Assembly (NCBI RefSeq): GCF_014652815.1
Contig: NZ_BMZN01000005.1
Span: 197,212 to 237,588 of the forward strand
DNA from: Alcaligenes pakistanensis
Lineage (GTDB): Bacteria > Pseudomonadota > Gammaproteobacteria > Burkholderiales > Burkholderiaceae_B
Length of the DNA: 40,377 nt
Direction: 5' to 3'
In this document: positions 8,477 through 16,793 of the stretch, piece after piece
How positions within the stretch are numbered: position 1 is the first letter of the stretch
How the letters are laid out: the number at the start of each line of letters is the position of its first letter
Notes under the pieces: model-generated
Told to the model about the DNA's origin: nothing
The model's input: the letters and a program-made list of their open reading frames with translations, nothing else
Database searches by the model: none
Position numbers and translations under genes: made by a program

Positions 8477-10048
8477 TTACTGAATGGTAGTCCACTGAGC
8501 CAGCATGCGGTTGTCCGCACGGTGAATCACGTTAACTTTCTTGGCCATGGCCCAAGGAATGATCTGGTCATGTAGCGGGATATGGCCCACTTCCTTGGCG
8601 TGAATCTCCAGAACCTTGTGAATCGCGGCATCGCGCTTGGCGGTGTCGGTCTCGGTTTTGATCTGGTCGATCAGGGCGTCCACTTCGGCGTTTTCGTAGC
8701 CACCAAAGTTAAAGGAGCCGTCAGCGCCCTCGCCCTTGCTGTGCATCAGGCTTTGCAGGGTGTACAGCGCATCAAAAGTAGGCACGCCCCAGCCAAACAT
8801 ATAGGCGCTGGAGTCATAGCTTTGGACTTTGGGGAAGTAGGTGGCGCGTGGCATGGCGTTCAGATTGGCCTTAACGCCGACCTTGGCCCACATGCCCACA
8901 ATGGCTTGGCAAACGGCTTCATCGTTGATGTAGCGATCGTTCGGGCAGTCCAGTGTGAAGGTCAGGGAGTTGTCGTAACCGGCTTCTTTCAGCAGTTCCT
9001 TGGCACGGTCCTGGCTGTAAGGAAGGCGTTGTGCCAGTTCCTTGGTGTAGCCGTGAACCTGAGGGGCCACCATGGTGCCGGTGGGGGCGGACGAACCGCG
9101 CATTACGGCTTTCTTGATGGCTTCGATGTCGATAGCGACGTACAGGGCCTCGCGCACACGCTGGTCAGCAAAAGGGTTCTTACCCTTGATGCTGCTGTAT
9201 TTCAGCTCGGGGTTCTTTTGGTCCAGACCCAGGTAAATGGTGCGGTATTCGTTACCTTCCACAATCTTGGTTTGTTGGCGCAGACGCTGCAAATCTTGTG
9301 CAGGGGGGTCCAGAACCAGATCCACTTCGCCGGACAGCAAGGCGGCGGTACGGGTTGCGTTTTGCTTGATCGGAACGTAGATCACTTCCGTTACGTTGCC
9401 GACTTTATTGCCCTTGTTCCACCACTCTTCGTTTTCCACAAAGACGGTGCGCACGTCCACTTCACGCGATTTCAGCTTGTAAGGGCCAGTGCCGTTAGTA
9501 TTGCGGGCCGAGAAGGTTTCTTCATTCTTGTTGAAGTCCTGCGGCTGGGTCACATTGTTCTTTTCCGACCAGGCCTTGTTCATCATGAACACGCTGGTCA
9601 ACTGACGCAGCAAGACAGGGTTGGGGGCGGAGGTAATGATGTCGACGGTCTTGTCGTCAATTTTCTCTGCTTTGACGACACCGTTGACGTAGGCTTTGAA
9701 ATTGGAGGTGGGAGCCATAGCGCGCTGGACGGAGAACACCACGTCATCAGCCGTAAAGGGGGCGCCATCATGGAATTTCACCCCTTCGCGCAAGGTAAAG
9801 CGCCAGACGGTGGGCTCACGCTGCTCCCAGGAAGTGGCCAGGCCCGGCACAATCTGGAAGTCCTTGTCGTAATCGACCAGCGCTTCATAGATATACATGC
9901 TGCCGGTAATCGTCAGGTTTTCGTTTTGTGCGTGCGGGTCCAGGGTCATGAAGTCGCCCTGGCTGGACCAGGTAAGCGTCTTGCTGTGGCCCACCATGGG
10001 CAGAGTGACCAAGGCTGCCAGCGCAGCAGCCATTACTGTTTTTTTCAT
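8477..10048 (-). CDS. Periplasmic substrate-binding protein, peptide/opine-type (family 5 SBP)
   Basis: This is the soluble receptor for the ABC importer encoded downstream, 524 residues from the ATG at 10048. That start has AGGAGG 5 bases upstream and opens a signal peptide MKKTVMAAALAALVTLPMVGHS. No lipobox Cys is seen. The mature part shows the SBP family 5 pattern: DFMTLDPHAQNENLT, YEALVDYD, GLATSWE, FTLREGVKFHDGAPFTADDVVFS and, further on, NGTGPYKL and FADQRVREALYVAID. Family 5 proteins bind peptides, nickel, opines, glutathione or sugars, and the ligand here cannot be told from the sequence. It is transcribed first in the operon. Confidence 0.93.
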   Translation of the reverse strand: MKKTVMAAALAALVTLPMVGHSKTLTWSSQGDFMTLDPHAQNENLTITGSMYIYEALVDYDKDFQIVPGLATSWEQREPTVWRFTLREGVKFHDGAPFTADDVVFSVQRAMAPTSNFKAYVNGVVKAEKIDDKTVDIITSAPNPVLLRQLTSVFMMNKAWSEKNNVTQPQDFNKNEETFSARNTNGTGPYKLKSREVDVRTVFVENEEWWNKGNKVGNVTEVIYVPIKQNATRTAALLSGEVDLVLDPPAQDLQRLRQQTKIVEGNEYRTIYLGLDQKNPELKYSSIKGKNPFADQRVREALYVAIDIEAIKKAVMRGSSAPTGTMVAPQVHGYTKELAQRLPYSQDRAKELLKEAGYDNSLTFTLDCPNDRYINDEAVCQAIVGMWAKVGVKANLNAMPRATYFPKVQSYDSSAYMFGWGVPTFDALYTLQSLMHSKGEGADGSFNFGGYENAEVDALIDQIKTETDTAKRDAAIHKVLEIHAKEVGHIPLHDQIIPWAMAKKVNVIHRADNRMLAQWTTIQ

Positions 10049-10094
10049 GAAAACCTCCTGATGGGGTAATTGAGGTCGCTGATAGTGAGGCTGC

Positions 10095-10124
10095 ATAGTA
10101 ACCGGGCGATTGGCACCGATTCAA
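10095..10124 (-). promoter_or_regulatory. Probable sigma-70 promoter of the ABC importer operon
   Basis: On the minus strand, TTGAAT (10119-10124) and TACTAT (10095-10100) are separated by 18 bases. They lie about 47 bases upstream of the binding-protein ATG. This is a reasonable housekeeping promoter, assigned by eye. Confidence 0.45.
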
Positions 10125-10221
10125 TACGTAGTTTCAGCCTGCTGTCAGCTTAATGATGTTTTGTGATTTATATCATCCTGCCGCTTATTCAGCGGCCCTC
10201 AGTAGATAGCCGACTTGTCGC

Positions 10222-10244
10222 TATAATGGTGTATGCATATACAG
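10222..10244 (+). promoter_or_regulatory. TATAAT -10 element with overlapping LexA-like SOS box for dinB
   Basis: A perfect TATAAT lies at 10222-10227. Directly after it, 10229-10244 reads GTGTATGCATATACAG, which matches the CTGT-N8-ACAG LexA pattern at seven of eight defined bases. The box would cover the transcription start, a normal place for SOS repression. No strong -35 is seen. If this is the -10, translation must begin downstream, which guides the dinB start choice. Confidence 0.65.
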
Positions 10245-10264
10245 TTATCGGGCTAATTAACGTC

Positions 10265-11431
10265 GTGGCGCAAGAAGAAAAACCGTTGGAGCGGCGTATC
10301 GCTCACGTGGATATGGATGCGTTTTACGCATCGGTGGAGCTGCTGCGCTACCCACATTTGCGTGGCAGCCCGGTGGTCATAGGCGGGCGCAGCGCCGATG
10401 CCCCGCGTCAGTTGCCCGATGGGAGCTGGCAGCACTCACGTCTGGCGGATTATGTGGGGCGCGGCGTTGCCACCACGTCTACGTACGAAGCCCGCCAGTT
10501 GGGGGTGTTCTCCGCCATGGGTTTAATGAAGGCCGCTCAGCTGGCCCCCGAAGCCATCTTATTGCCTGCTGATTTTCAAGCTTATCGTCATTATTCCCGA
10601 TTGTTTAAACAGGCTGTAGCGACTATCTCGGACTATATCGAAGATCGCGGCATTGACGAGATCTACGTAGACCTGAGCCGTAGAAGTGAAGACAGCCACG
10701 ATTTGGCCGAGCAGATTCGTCAGGCGGTGAACCAGGCCACGGGGCTGACCTGTTCGGTGGGCATCACGCCCAATAAGCTGCTGTCCAAGATCGCCTCGGA
10801 ACTGAACAAGCCCAATGGCGCCTGTGTGCTGACCATGGAGGATGTCCCTACCCGCATCTGGCCGCTGGCCGTGGGTAAGATCAACGGCATTGGCCCCAAA
10901 TCGGTGCTGAAGCTGACAGAAATGGGCATACAACATATTGGGGAACTGGCTGCCACCCCCGCTGAAAAACTGCAGGACCACTTTGGCCTGCGTTACGCAC
11001 AGTGGTTGATGGCCGTTGCCCAAGGCCAGGACGAGCGGCCCTTGTCTACGGATCGCACGCCCAAGTCCATCAGCCGAGAAACGACGTTTGAGCGCGATTT
11101 GCATGTACGCATGGATCGGGCGCGTTTGTCGGCCGTGCTGGAATCCCTGTGCGAGAAGCTGGAGGAGGATTTACGCAAATCCGCCATGTGTGCACAAACC
11201 ATAGGTATCAAGCTGAAATTTGAGGATTTCAAAACCGTGACGCGGGACTTGTCCCTGACCGCCCCGGTGCTGGCTTCCGACGCCATCCTGGCTGCTGCCC
11301 GTCAGAACCTGAAACGCGCCGTGCTCGATCGACGCTTGCGCCTGCTGGGCGTCAAAGCCAGCGCGCTGTTGCCGATCAGCGAAATGCCACAGGAACAGCC
11401 CCGACAACTGGATCTGGATGGCTTGTTCTGA
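10265..11431 (+). CDS. dinB: DNA polymerase IV (Y-family translesion polymerase)
   Basis: This is an error-prone Y-family polymerase that bypasses DNA lesions. It is 388 residues long from the GTG at 10265. Catalytic motifs are present: HVDMDAFYASVE (metal Asp and the steric-gate aromatic), IDEIYVDLS (acidic pair) and the GLTCSVGITPNKLLSKIASE palm segment. An HhH region (INGIGPKSVLKLTEMGI) and a little-finger domain follow. The C-terminus QLDLDGLF fits a sliding-clamp binding motif. Start choice: an in-frame ATG at 10226 lies inside the predicted -10 and would not be transcribed, so a downstream start is preferred. The ribosome site for the GTG is weak, so the true start is uncertain by a few codons. 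An upstream LexA-like box suggests SOS control. Confidence 0.93.
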   Translation: MAQEEKPLERRIAHVDMDAFYASVELLRYPHLRGSPVVIGGRSADAPRQLPDGSWQHSRLADYVGRGVATTSTYEARQLGVFSAMGLMKAAQLAPEAILLPADFQAYRHYSRLFKQAVATISDYIEDRGIDEIYVDLSRRSEDSHDLAEQIRQAVNQATGLTCSVGITPNKLLSKIASELNKPNGACVLTMEDVPTRIWPLAVGKINGIGPKSVLKLTEMGIQHIGELAATPAEKLQDHFGLRYAQWLMAVAQGQDERPLSTDRTPKSISRETTFERDLHVRMDRARLSAVLESLCEKLEEDLRKSAMCAQTIGIKLKFEDFKTVTRDLSLTAPVLASDAILAAARQNLKRAVLDRRLRLLGVKASALLPISEMPQEQPRQLDLDGLF

Positions 11432-11514
11432 TTAGTCGCTGCCACTCCACGCACGGATAGCAGGCTTGGTAATCAAGCGGTTGCTTACGTTAATACCAGC
11501 CTTCAGGCCTCAAG

Positions 11515-11561
11515 CAAAACAGCGCGGCTCCCTTCGATAAACCAGGAGCCGCGCTGTTTTG
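11515..11561. terminator. Strong bidirectional-type terminator after dinB
   Basis: A perfect 17-bp stem pairs CAAAACAGCGCGGCTCC (11515-11531) with its complement at 11545-11561 around a 13-base loop. The A-rich start and T-rich end of the stem would give a U-run in either direction. It lies 84 bases after the dinB stop. Confidence 0.85.
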
Positions 11562-11582
11562 GCATCAACTTGTACCAGAAAA

Positions 11583-11614
11583 GGGACAATCCATAGTCAG
11601 ATCGTCATTGTCCC
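11583..11614 (+). promoter_or_regulatory. Inverted repeat upstream of the aminotransferase gene
   Basis: Exact 8-base arms GGGACAAT (11583-11590) and ATTGTCCC (11607-11614) are separated by 16 bases, about 100 bases upstream of the aminotransferase start. A possible -10 (TAGAAT, 11649-11654) lies further downstream. This could be an operator; no regulator is identified. Confidence 0.3.
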
Positions 11615-11710
11615 AGGCATAAGCGTCCTGCAGGGGGTGTGCTGCGTTAGAATTAATTGTCCAGCCGCCGGGCTGGTTTCTTTTTTCTTTTTTCATCAAG
11701 GTTTGCCGTT

Positions 11711-12901
11711 ATGGAATTCGATCGGGCCGGTGTACGTGCATTAATGGAAATTACCCAGCGTCCGGAGTTGGTCTTTGTGCGAGGAGAAGGTTCCTGGCTG
11801 CAAGATCACAACGGCAAGCGATACCTGGACACTGTCCAGGGCTGGGCCGTGAACGCGCTGGGCCATAGCCCTGCCAATGTCATCAAGGCCATCACCGAAC
11901 AAGCGTCCAAGCTGATCAACCCCTCGCCTGCGTTCTACAACGAACCGTCGATTGAGTTGGCCAAGCGCATTGTGGAACACTCCTGCTTTGATCGCGTGTT
12001 CTTTGCCAATAGCGGTGGCGAGGCCAACGAAGGCGCCATCAAGCTGGCTCGCAAATGGGGTCAGATCAACAAGAACAACGCGTTCAAGATCATCTCCTTT
12101 GAGCACTCTTTCCACGGCCGTACCCTGGCAACCATGTCCTTGTCCGGCAAACCGGGCTGGGATCGCATGTTCGCCCCTCAGGTCGACGGTTTTCCGAAAG
12201 CCAAGTTGAATGATCTGGAATCCGTACGTGCTTTGATCGACGATCAAACCGTGGGCATCATGCTTGAACCTATCCAGGGCGAAGCGGGTGTTATTCCTGC
12301 GACGGTGGAATTCATGCAAGGTCTGCGTGCCTTGGCGGACGAGCACAAATTGCTCTTGATCGTGGACGAAGTGCAAACCGGCATGGGCCGCACCGGTACC
12401 CTGTTTGGTTACGAGCACTCGGGCATCCGTCCTGACATCATGACCTTGGGTAAAGGCATTGGTGGTGGCGTGCCGCTGGCCGCCCTGTGCGCTCGCGAAG
12501 AAGTGTCGTGCTTCCAACCGGGTGATCAAGGCGGTACCTACAACGGTAACCCCCTGATGACTGCCGCTGGCGTGGCTGTATTCGACGAACTGATGGCTCC
12601 TGGCTTCATGGAGTCGGTCAATGCGCGTGCCAAGCAGTTGTCCGAAGGCTTGCTGGTGATCAGCGCCAAATGGGGTATGAATGGCGAGCGTGGTGAAGGC
12701 CTGCTGCGTGCTTTGATGCTGGACCAGGATGATGGTCCAGAAATCGTGGCTGCCGCTCGTGACCGTGCGCCTGAAGGCATGTTGCTGAATTCACCACGTC
12801 CTAACCTGCTGCGCTTCATGCCTGCCCTGAACATCACGGCCGACGAAGTCGACCTGATCCTGGCATGGCTGGACGAGATCCTGGTTAAGGTTCGCGGTTA
12901 A
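11711..12901 (+). CDS. argD: Acetylornithine/ornithine-type class III aminotransferase
   Basis: This is a PLP-dependent omega-amino-acid transaminase, probably acetylornithine aminotransferase of arginine synthesis. It has 396 residues from the ATG at 11711. Visible motifs are the class III N-terminus ([20 protein letters not shown]), the PLP phosphate-binding segment ([15 protein letters not shown]), the cofactor-contacting FHGRT, the catalytic [12 protein letters not shown], and TLGKGIGGG with the Schiff-base Lys. It is a lone gene between two terminators. Related enzymes (ornithine, succinylornithine, GABA transaminases) share these motifs, so substrate preference is inferred. A frame extending 18 codons upstream reads as low-complexity Phe-rich sequence and was not used. 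Confidence 0.85.
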   Translation: MEFDRAGVRALMEITQRPELVFVRGEGSWLQDHNGKRYLDTVQGWAVNALGHSPANVIKAITEQASKLINPSPAFYNEPSIELAKRIVEHSCFDRVFFANSGGEANEGAIKLARKWGQINKNNAFKIISFEHSFHGRTLATMSLSGKPGWDRMFAPQVDGFPKAKLNDLESVRALIDDQTVGIMLEPIQGEAGVIPATVEFMQGLRALADEHKLLLIVDEVQTGMGRTGTLFGYEHSGIRPDIMTLGKGIGGGVPLAALCAREEVSCFQPGDQGGTYNGNPLMTAAGVAVFDELMAPGFMESVNARAKQLSEGLLVISAKWGMNGERGEGLLRALMLDQDDGPEIVAAARDRAPEGMLLNSPRPNLLRFMPALNITADEVDLILAWLDEILVKVRG

Positions 12902-12922
12902 ACGACTAGCCTGTCTTAAAGA

Positions 12923-12947
12923 AATCCGCCTTCGGGCGGATTTTTTT
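12923..12947 (+). terminator. Rho-independent terminator of the aminotransferase gene
   Basis: An 8-bp stem, AATCCGCC / GGCGGATT, with a TTCG tetraloop is followed by a T-run. It lies 21 bases after the argD-type stop codon. Confidence 0.92.
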
Positions 12948-13215
12948 GGTCGTCAGATGCTGCAGGGATGGGTAGCTCAAGCCCGTTCTGCTAACTCAAA
13001 CGCGCATGAAATATCACAGAATCCATCTTTTGGAGTACTAAGTTTATTTTTAAAAATTATATAAATATCAATAACTTGGGGTAATTTAAATGAGTAATTA
13101 GCCCGCATAAGTAAATGATTGTTCTGTTGTGGTGCGGGGGGCATGGAGTCGATGTAATAGAAGCTTCTAAGATTTGCCTGTCTCAGCAGGCCAACTATGT
13201 GAGGCACTGTTTACC
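12948..13215 (+). promoter_or_regulatory. AT-rich leader/promoter region of the organosulfur island
   Basis: No gene is seen in the 268 bases between the terminator and the first binding-protein gene. Bases 13020-13120 are strikingly AT-rich compared with the GC-rich surroundings, with T- and A-tracts. This is consistent with a regulated promoter. CysB-type activation by sulfur limitation would fit the genes, but no CysB site can be assigned by eye. Confidence 0.4.
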
Positions 13216-14043
13216 ATGCTCCAGCATCTGTCCAAATTCATCGTAGCGAGTGCCCTTGTACTGGCTGTTTCCCCTGCCTCTGCCGCTGACTCTTTACGCA
13301 TTGGTGTCGTGCCCGGTGCTTATGCCGACTCCATCAATGCCGCCGCTAAAGACGCCAAGGCGCAAGGCATTAATGTCGAGGTGATCGAGTTCACCGATTG
13401 GACCACCCCTAATGTGGCGGTGGATAACGGCGACATTGATATCAATTACTTTCAGCACCAGCCTTTCCTGAATAACGCCATCGAGAAAAACGGCTACAAG
13501 CTGGCCAGCGCCGGGACGGGAATCTTGGCGAACGTGGGTGTGTATTCGCTTAAACACCAAGCGGTGGATCAAGTGCCTCAAGGTGGCAAGGTTGGCATTG
13601 CCAATGATCCGGTCAACCAAGGCCGTGGCTTGTTGCTGCTGCAAAAAGTGGGGCTGATCAAGCTCAAGCCCGAAGTGGGCTATTTGGGCAGTCTGGATGA
13701 TATTGTCGAGAACCCCAAGAAGCTCAGCTTTGTCGAGGTTGAAGGCCCGCAGCTGGTGCGGATTACGGGCGATGTGGATATTGCCCAGGGATACCCGCAT
13801 TTTATTGTGGCGGCCAAGGCCTTTGATCCCTCCAGTGGCTTGGCGTATTCCGGTATTGAAGATGCGCAGTTTGCGATCCAGTTTGTCGTGAAAGCCGACC
13901 GCGCTCAGGACCCTGTCATTCAAAAGTTCATTTCCATCTATCAAAACTCCCAGTCTGTGCGTGATGTGTCGCGTGCGGCCTTTAATAATGACGATCGCCT
14001 CTACACCCTGGCCTGGCTGAATGCGCAAGGGGGGGCGAAGTAA
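13216..14043 (+). CDS. MetQ/NlpA-family ABC substrate-binding protein (first of four)
   Basis: This is a periplasmic receptor for the MetN-MetI importer encoded downstream, 275 residues. The signal peptide ends ASA near residue 23 and is followed by Ala-Asp, not Cys. It therefore looks soluble rather than a lipoprotein, unlike typical MetQ. Family motifs are [43 protein letters not shown] and FVEVEGPQL. Two Asn positions that contact methionine in MetQ align with Tyr (in QGYPHF) and Ile221 (in FAIQFVV), while the Arg in NQGRG is kept. The ligand is probably not methionine and is plausibly an organosulfur compound, given the neighbours. An in-frame ATG 14 codons upstream lacks a signal-peptide character. 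It overlaps the next gene by one base (TAATG). Confidence 0.9.
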   Translation: MLQHLSKFIVASALVLAVSPASAADSLRIGVVPGAYADSINAAAKDAKAQGINVEVIEFTDWTTPNVAVDNGDIDINYFQHQPFLNNAIEKNGYKLASAGTGILANVGVYSLKHQAVDQVPQGGKVGIANDPVNQGRGLLLLQKVGLIKLKPEVGYLGSLDDIVENPKKLSFVEVEGPQLVRITGDVDIAQGYPHFIVAAKAFDPSSGLAYSGIEDAQFAIQFVVKADRAQDPVIQKFISIYQNSQSVRDVSRAAFNNDDRLYTLAWLNAQGGAK

Positions 14044-14885
14044 TGGCTGCCACTTTCTCACGCCGCTTGCAGCGCTGGGCGCTGGGCTTTCTGGTCGCGG
14101 CGGCCGTACCTCTCAGCAGCTCTGCCGCTGTCATCAAAGTGGGCTCCATACCGGGCGCAACCTCGGATGCGGTGCAGGCCTTGATCCCGGAAGGCAAGAA
14201 GCACGGTCTTGACATTCAGCTGGTGGAATTCACGGATTGGACGCTGCCTAATGAAGCCCTCAATAACCGCGATATTGATGTGAATTTCTTCCAGCACGAA
14301 GCGTTTTTGCAGAATGCCATTAAAGAGCGTGGCTATAGCCTGGAGCTGATTGGGCTGGGCTTGCTGCAGAACATTGGCTTGTACTCGAACAAATACCAGT
14401 CCTTGGACCAGGTGCCCAAGGGTGCCACGGTTTCTTTACCTAATGATCCCGTCAATCAGGGACGCGGCCTGTTGCTGCTGCAAAAAGCAGGCTTGATCAC
14501 GCTACGCCATGGTCTGGATACGGGTGCCACGGTCAATGATGTGGTGGACAACCCCAAGCAGATCAAGCTGGTGGAAATTGAGGGCCCGCAGCTGATTCAC
14601 TCCCTGCCGGATGTGGATTTGGCGGTGGTCTGGCCCAGTTATTTTGTCAGCGCAGGCCGTAAGGCAGACGCGGGCAAGGCACTGGCGTATTCCGGAATTG
14701 CAGACACCTTTTATGCGATGGGTTTTGTGACGCGCAAAGATCGCATCAATGACCCGGCCCTGAAGCAGTTCGTGGAACTGTTCCAGCAGTCGCAGGCGGT
14801 GCGCAACACCATTGCCGATCGCTTTGATCACAACCCCCATCTGTACACCTTGCCCTGGCAAGGCAGCCGCGCAGCGAGTCAGTGA
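14043..14885 (+). CDS. MetQ/NlpA-family ABC substrate-binding protein (second of four)
   Basis: This is a second periplasmic receptor, 280 residues, translationally coupled to the first through a TAATG overlap. The signal peptide ([22 protein letters not shown]) has no lipobox. Family motifs are [47 protein letters not shown] and LVEIEGPQL. Where MetQ carries ligand-contacting Asn residues this protein has Trp (LAVVWPSYF) and Met (YAMGFVT), so its pocket differs both from MetQ and from the three paralogs. The stop lies one base before the ATG region of the ATPase gene. The close coupling suggests it feeds the MetNI pore directly. Confidence 0.9.
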   Translation: MAATFSRRLQRWALGFLVAAAVPLSSSAAVIKVGSIPGATSDAVQALIPEGKKHGLDIQLVEFTDWTLPNEALNNRDIDVNFFQHEAFLQNAIKERGYSLELIGLGLLQNIGLYSNKYQSLDQVPKGATVSLPNDPVNQGRGLLLLQKAGLITLRHGLDTGATVNDVVDNPKQIKLVEIEGPQLIHSLPDVDLAVVWPSYFVSAGRKADAGKALAYSGIADTFYAMGFVTRKDRINDPALKQFVELFQQSQAVRNTIADRFDHNPHLYTLPWQGSRAASQ

Positions 14886-14886
14886 T

Positions 14887-16092
14887 ATGGCATATACATC
14901 AGCACTACGGCGTAACGTAGACGATTTGCGGGATACCGCCGAAGAGGCAGCCGGTCACCGCGAGGTTCAAAAGGCTAGCGCGTCCGTCAAAACCGGGCAG
15001 GCTGTGCCGTCCACGGCCGCAAAAGCAGGCAGCGTGGCCTTTCGCAATCTCTCCAAAACCTATCAGTCCTCAGCAGGTGCAGTACCTGCTTTGCAGGACA
15101 TTGATCTGGACATTGAACCGGGTAGCATCTTCGGCATTATTGGCCGTAGCGGCGCGGGTAAATCCAGCTTGCTGCGTACCATTAACCGGCTGGAGCGCCC
15201 CACTGGCGGTCAGGTGCTGGTTGATGGCGTGGATATTGCTCAGCTGAGTGAATCCGAACTGGTGCAGCTGCGTCGCCGCATTGGCATGATCTTTCAGCAC
15301 TTCAATTTGCTGTCCGCCAAAACGGTCTACGAGAACGTGGCCCTGCCGTTGAAAGTGGCTGGTGTGTCCGCGCAGAACATTGCCCAGCGTGTTCAGGAGT
15401 TACTGCAATTGGTGGGCTTGCAGGACAAGGCGGACACCTACCCCAGCCGCTTGTCGGGCGGGCAAAAGCAACGCGTCGGTATTGCGCGTGCCCTGGCAAC
15501 CGGCCCGGAGATTTTGCTCTGCGATGAGGCCACTTCCGCCTTAGACCCCGAGACAACGCAATCCATTTTGAGTCTGCTTAAAGACATCAATCGTCGCTTA
15601 GGCATCACCGTTGTGTTGATTACGCATGAGATGAGCGTCATCCGTGAAATTGCGGATCGGGTATTGGTGCTGGAACAAGGCCGCATTGCCGAGCTGGGCG
15701 AAGTCTGGCGGGTATTTGGGAAACCGCAGCATGACGCGACCAAGGCCCTGTTGGCCCCCCTGCAACACAATCTGCCCGAAGACTTGAAGGCACGCTTGGT
15801 GCAACAGGCCCCCAAGAACGGCGTATATAGCCGCATCCTGCAATTGAGCTATAGCGGTGAAGGTGGCTGGGAGCCCGATTTACTGCGTATTGCCCGCAGC
15901 CTGCCAGGCCAGCCGCAATTGGTACACGGCGGAGTGGACCGTATTCAGGGCCATGCGCACGGCCGCTTGCTGGTGGCTATTGAAGGGCACGTCACCTTGC
16001 CTGATTTGAAATCCCTGACGCAAGGCCCGGCGGCTATCGCGCATCACATTGAGGACATTGGCTATGTTGTGGAATCTGAGTATCCCCGCTGA
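14887..16092 (+). CDS. metN: MetN-type ABC importer ATPase with N-terminal extension and C-terminal NIL domain
   Basis: This ATPase energises a methionine/organosulfur-type importer. It has 401 residues, against about 343 in E. coli MetN. The extra length is an Ala/Asp/Glu/Lys-rich N-terminal stretch of about 50 residues before the ABC domain ([11 protein letters not shown]). The domain has Walker [11 protein letters not shown]-loop [14 protein letters not shown], signature [16 protein letters not shown], Walker [13 protein letters not shown] and switch LITHEMSV. The C-terminal ~75 residues ([10 protein letters not shown]... onward) match the NIL/ACT-like domain that senses ligand in MetN. 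The ATG at 14887 follows the upstream stop by one base; a longer frame runs into the preceding gene. The methionine name reflects the family; the cargo here is probably other organosulfur compounds. Confidence 0.9.
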   Translation: MAYTSALRRNVDDLRDTAEEAAGHREVQKASASVKTGQAVPSTAAKAGSVAFRNLSKTYQSSAGAVPALQDIDLDIEPGSIFGIIGRSGAGKSSLLRTINRLERPTGGQVLVDGVDIAQLSESELVQLRRRIGMIFQHFNLLSAKTVYENVALPLKVAGVSAQNIAQRVQELLQLVGLQDKADTYPSRLSGGQKQRVGIARALATGPEILLCDEATSALDPETTQSILSLLKDINRRLGITVVLITHEMSVIREIADRVLVLEQGRIAELGEVWRVFGKPQHDATKALLAPLQHNLPEDLKARLVQQAPKNGVYSRILQLSYSGEGGWEPDLLRIARSLPGQPQLVHGGVDRIQGHAHGRLLVAIEGHVTLPDLKSLTQGPAAIAHHIEDIGYVVESEYPR

Positions 16093-16726
16093 ACGTTATT
16101 GGCAGGCTTTTCTGGATACCTTCATGATGGTGGGCGTGTCCGGTGTGGTGGCGTTCTTAGCAGGTATTCCGCTGGCGGTGCTGTTGATCGTGACGGCGCC
16201 CAATGGTTTCTGGGAGTCGCCCAGAATCAACCGCGTGGTGGGTGGAGTGGTTAACGGTTTTCGAGCCACTCCTTTCATCGTTTTGCTGGTCGCGCTGATT
16301 CCGTTTACGCGGCTATTAGCTGGCACCACTATTGGCGTCTGGGCGGCGATTGTGCCCTTGGCGATCAGCGCTACGCCCTTTTTTGCCCGCATTGCCGAGG
16401 TCAGTCTGCGCGAGGTCGATGGTGGCCTGATCGAAGCAGCCCAAGCCATGGGCTGCAAGAAGTGGGACATCGTGCGCCACGTTTACTTGCCCGAAGCCCT
16501 GCCCGGCATTATCGGCGGCTTTACGATTACCTTGGTGGCCCTGATCAGTTCTTCGGCCATGGCCGGGGCAGTCGGTGCCGGTGGTCTGGGTGATTTGGCT
16601 ATCCGCTATGGCTACCAGCGCTTTGATACGCAAGTCATGGTGATTGTCATAGCCGTGCTGATTGCCTTAGTCACCGTGGTGCAGTTTGCGGGCGACCGTT
16701 ACGTGCACTGGTTGCGCGCTCGATAA
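16064..16726 (+). CDS. metI: MetI-type ABC importer permease
   Basis: This is the membrane pore subunit partnering MetN, 220 residues (E. coli MetI has 217). It has about five membrane segments. Family motifs include [20 protein letters not shown], the coupling helix segment [31 protein letters not shown] and the closing [18 protein letters not shown]. The ATG at 16064 is preceded by GAGG at a suitable distance; a TTG five codons earlier is possible. The gene overlaps metN by 29 bases. It is the only permease gene of this family in the window, so it presumably serves all four binding proteins. Confidence 0.93.
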   Translation: MLWNLSIPAERYWQAFLDTFMMVGVSGVVAFLAGIPLAVLLIVTAPNGFWESPRINRVVGGVVNGFRATPFIVLLVALIPFTRLLAGTTIGVWAAIVPLAISATPFFARIAEVSLREVDGGLIEAAQAMGCKKWDIVRHVYLPEALPGIIGGFTITLVALISSSAMAGAVGAGGLGDLAIRYGYQRFDTQVMVIVIAVLIALVTVVQFAGDRYVHWLRAR

Positions 16727-16793
16727 AGCCCAGGTGCAGGCTCCTTACGCTGCACTTACCTCTACCGTTTTTAGTCATTGAAAAGAGTACCGT

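Noticed and set aside
8582-10069. Long plus-strand open frame of 495 codons
   Set aside because: It lies wholly antisense to the family 5 binding protein, shows no family wording, and is a product of codon bias in GC-rich DNA.
11741-12529. Minus-strand open frame of 262 codons
   Set aside because: It is antisense to the aminotransferase, whose catalytic motifs are intact.
13120-13150. Possible sigma-54 promoter (GG-N10-GC) before receptor 1
   Set aside because: The GG and GC dinucleotides near GTGGTGCGGGGGGCATGG are not at the required spacing.
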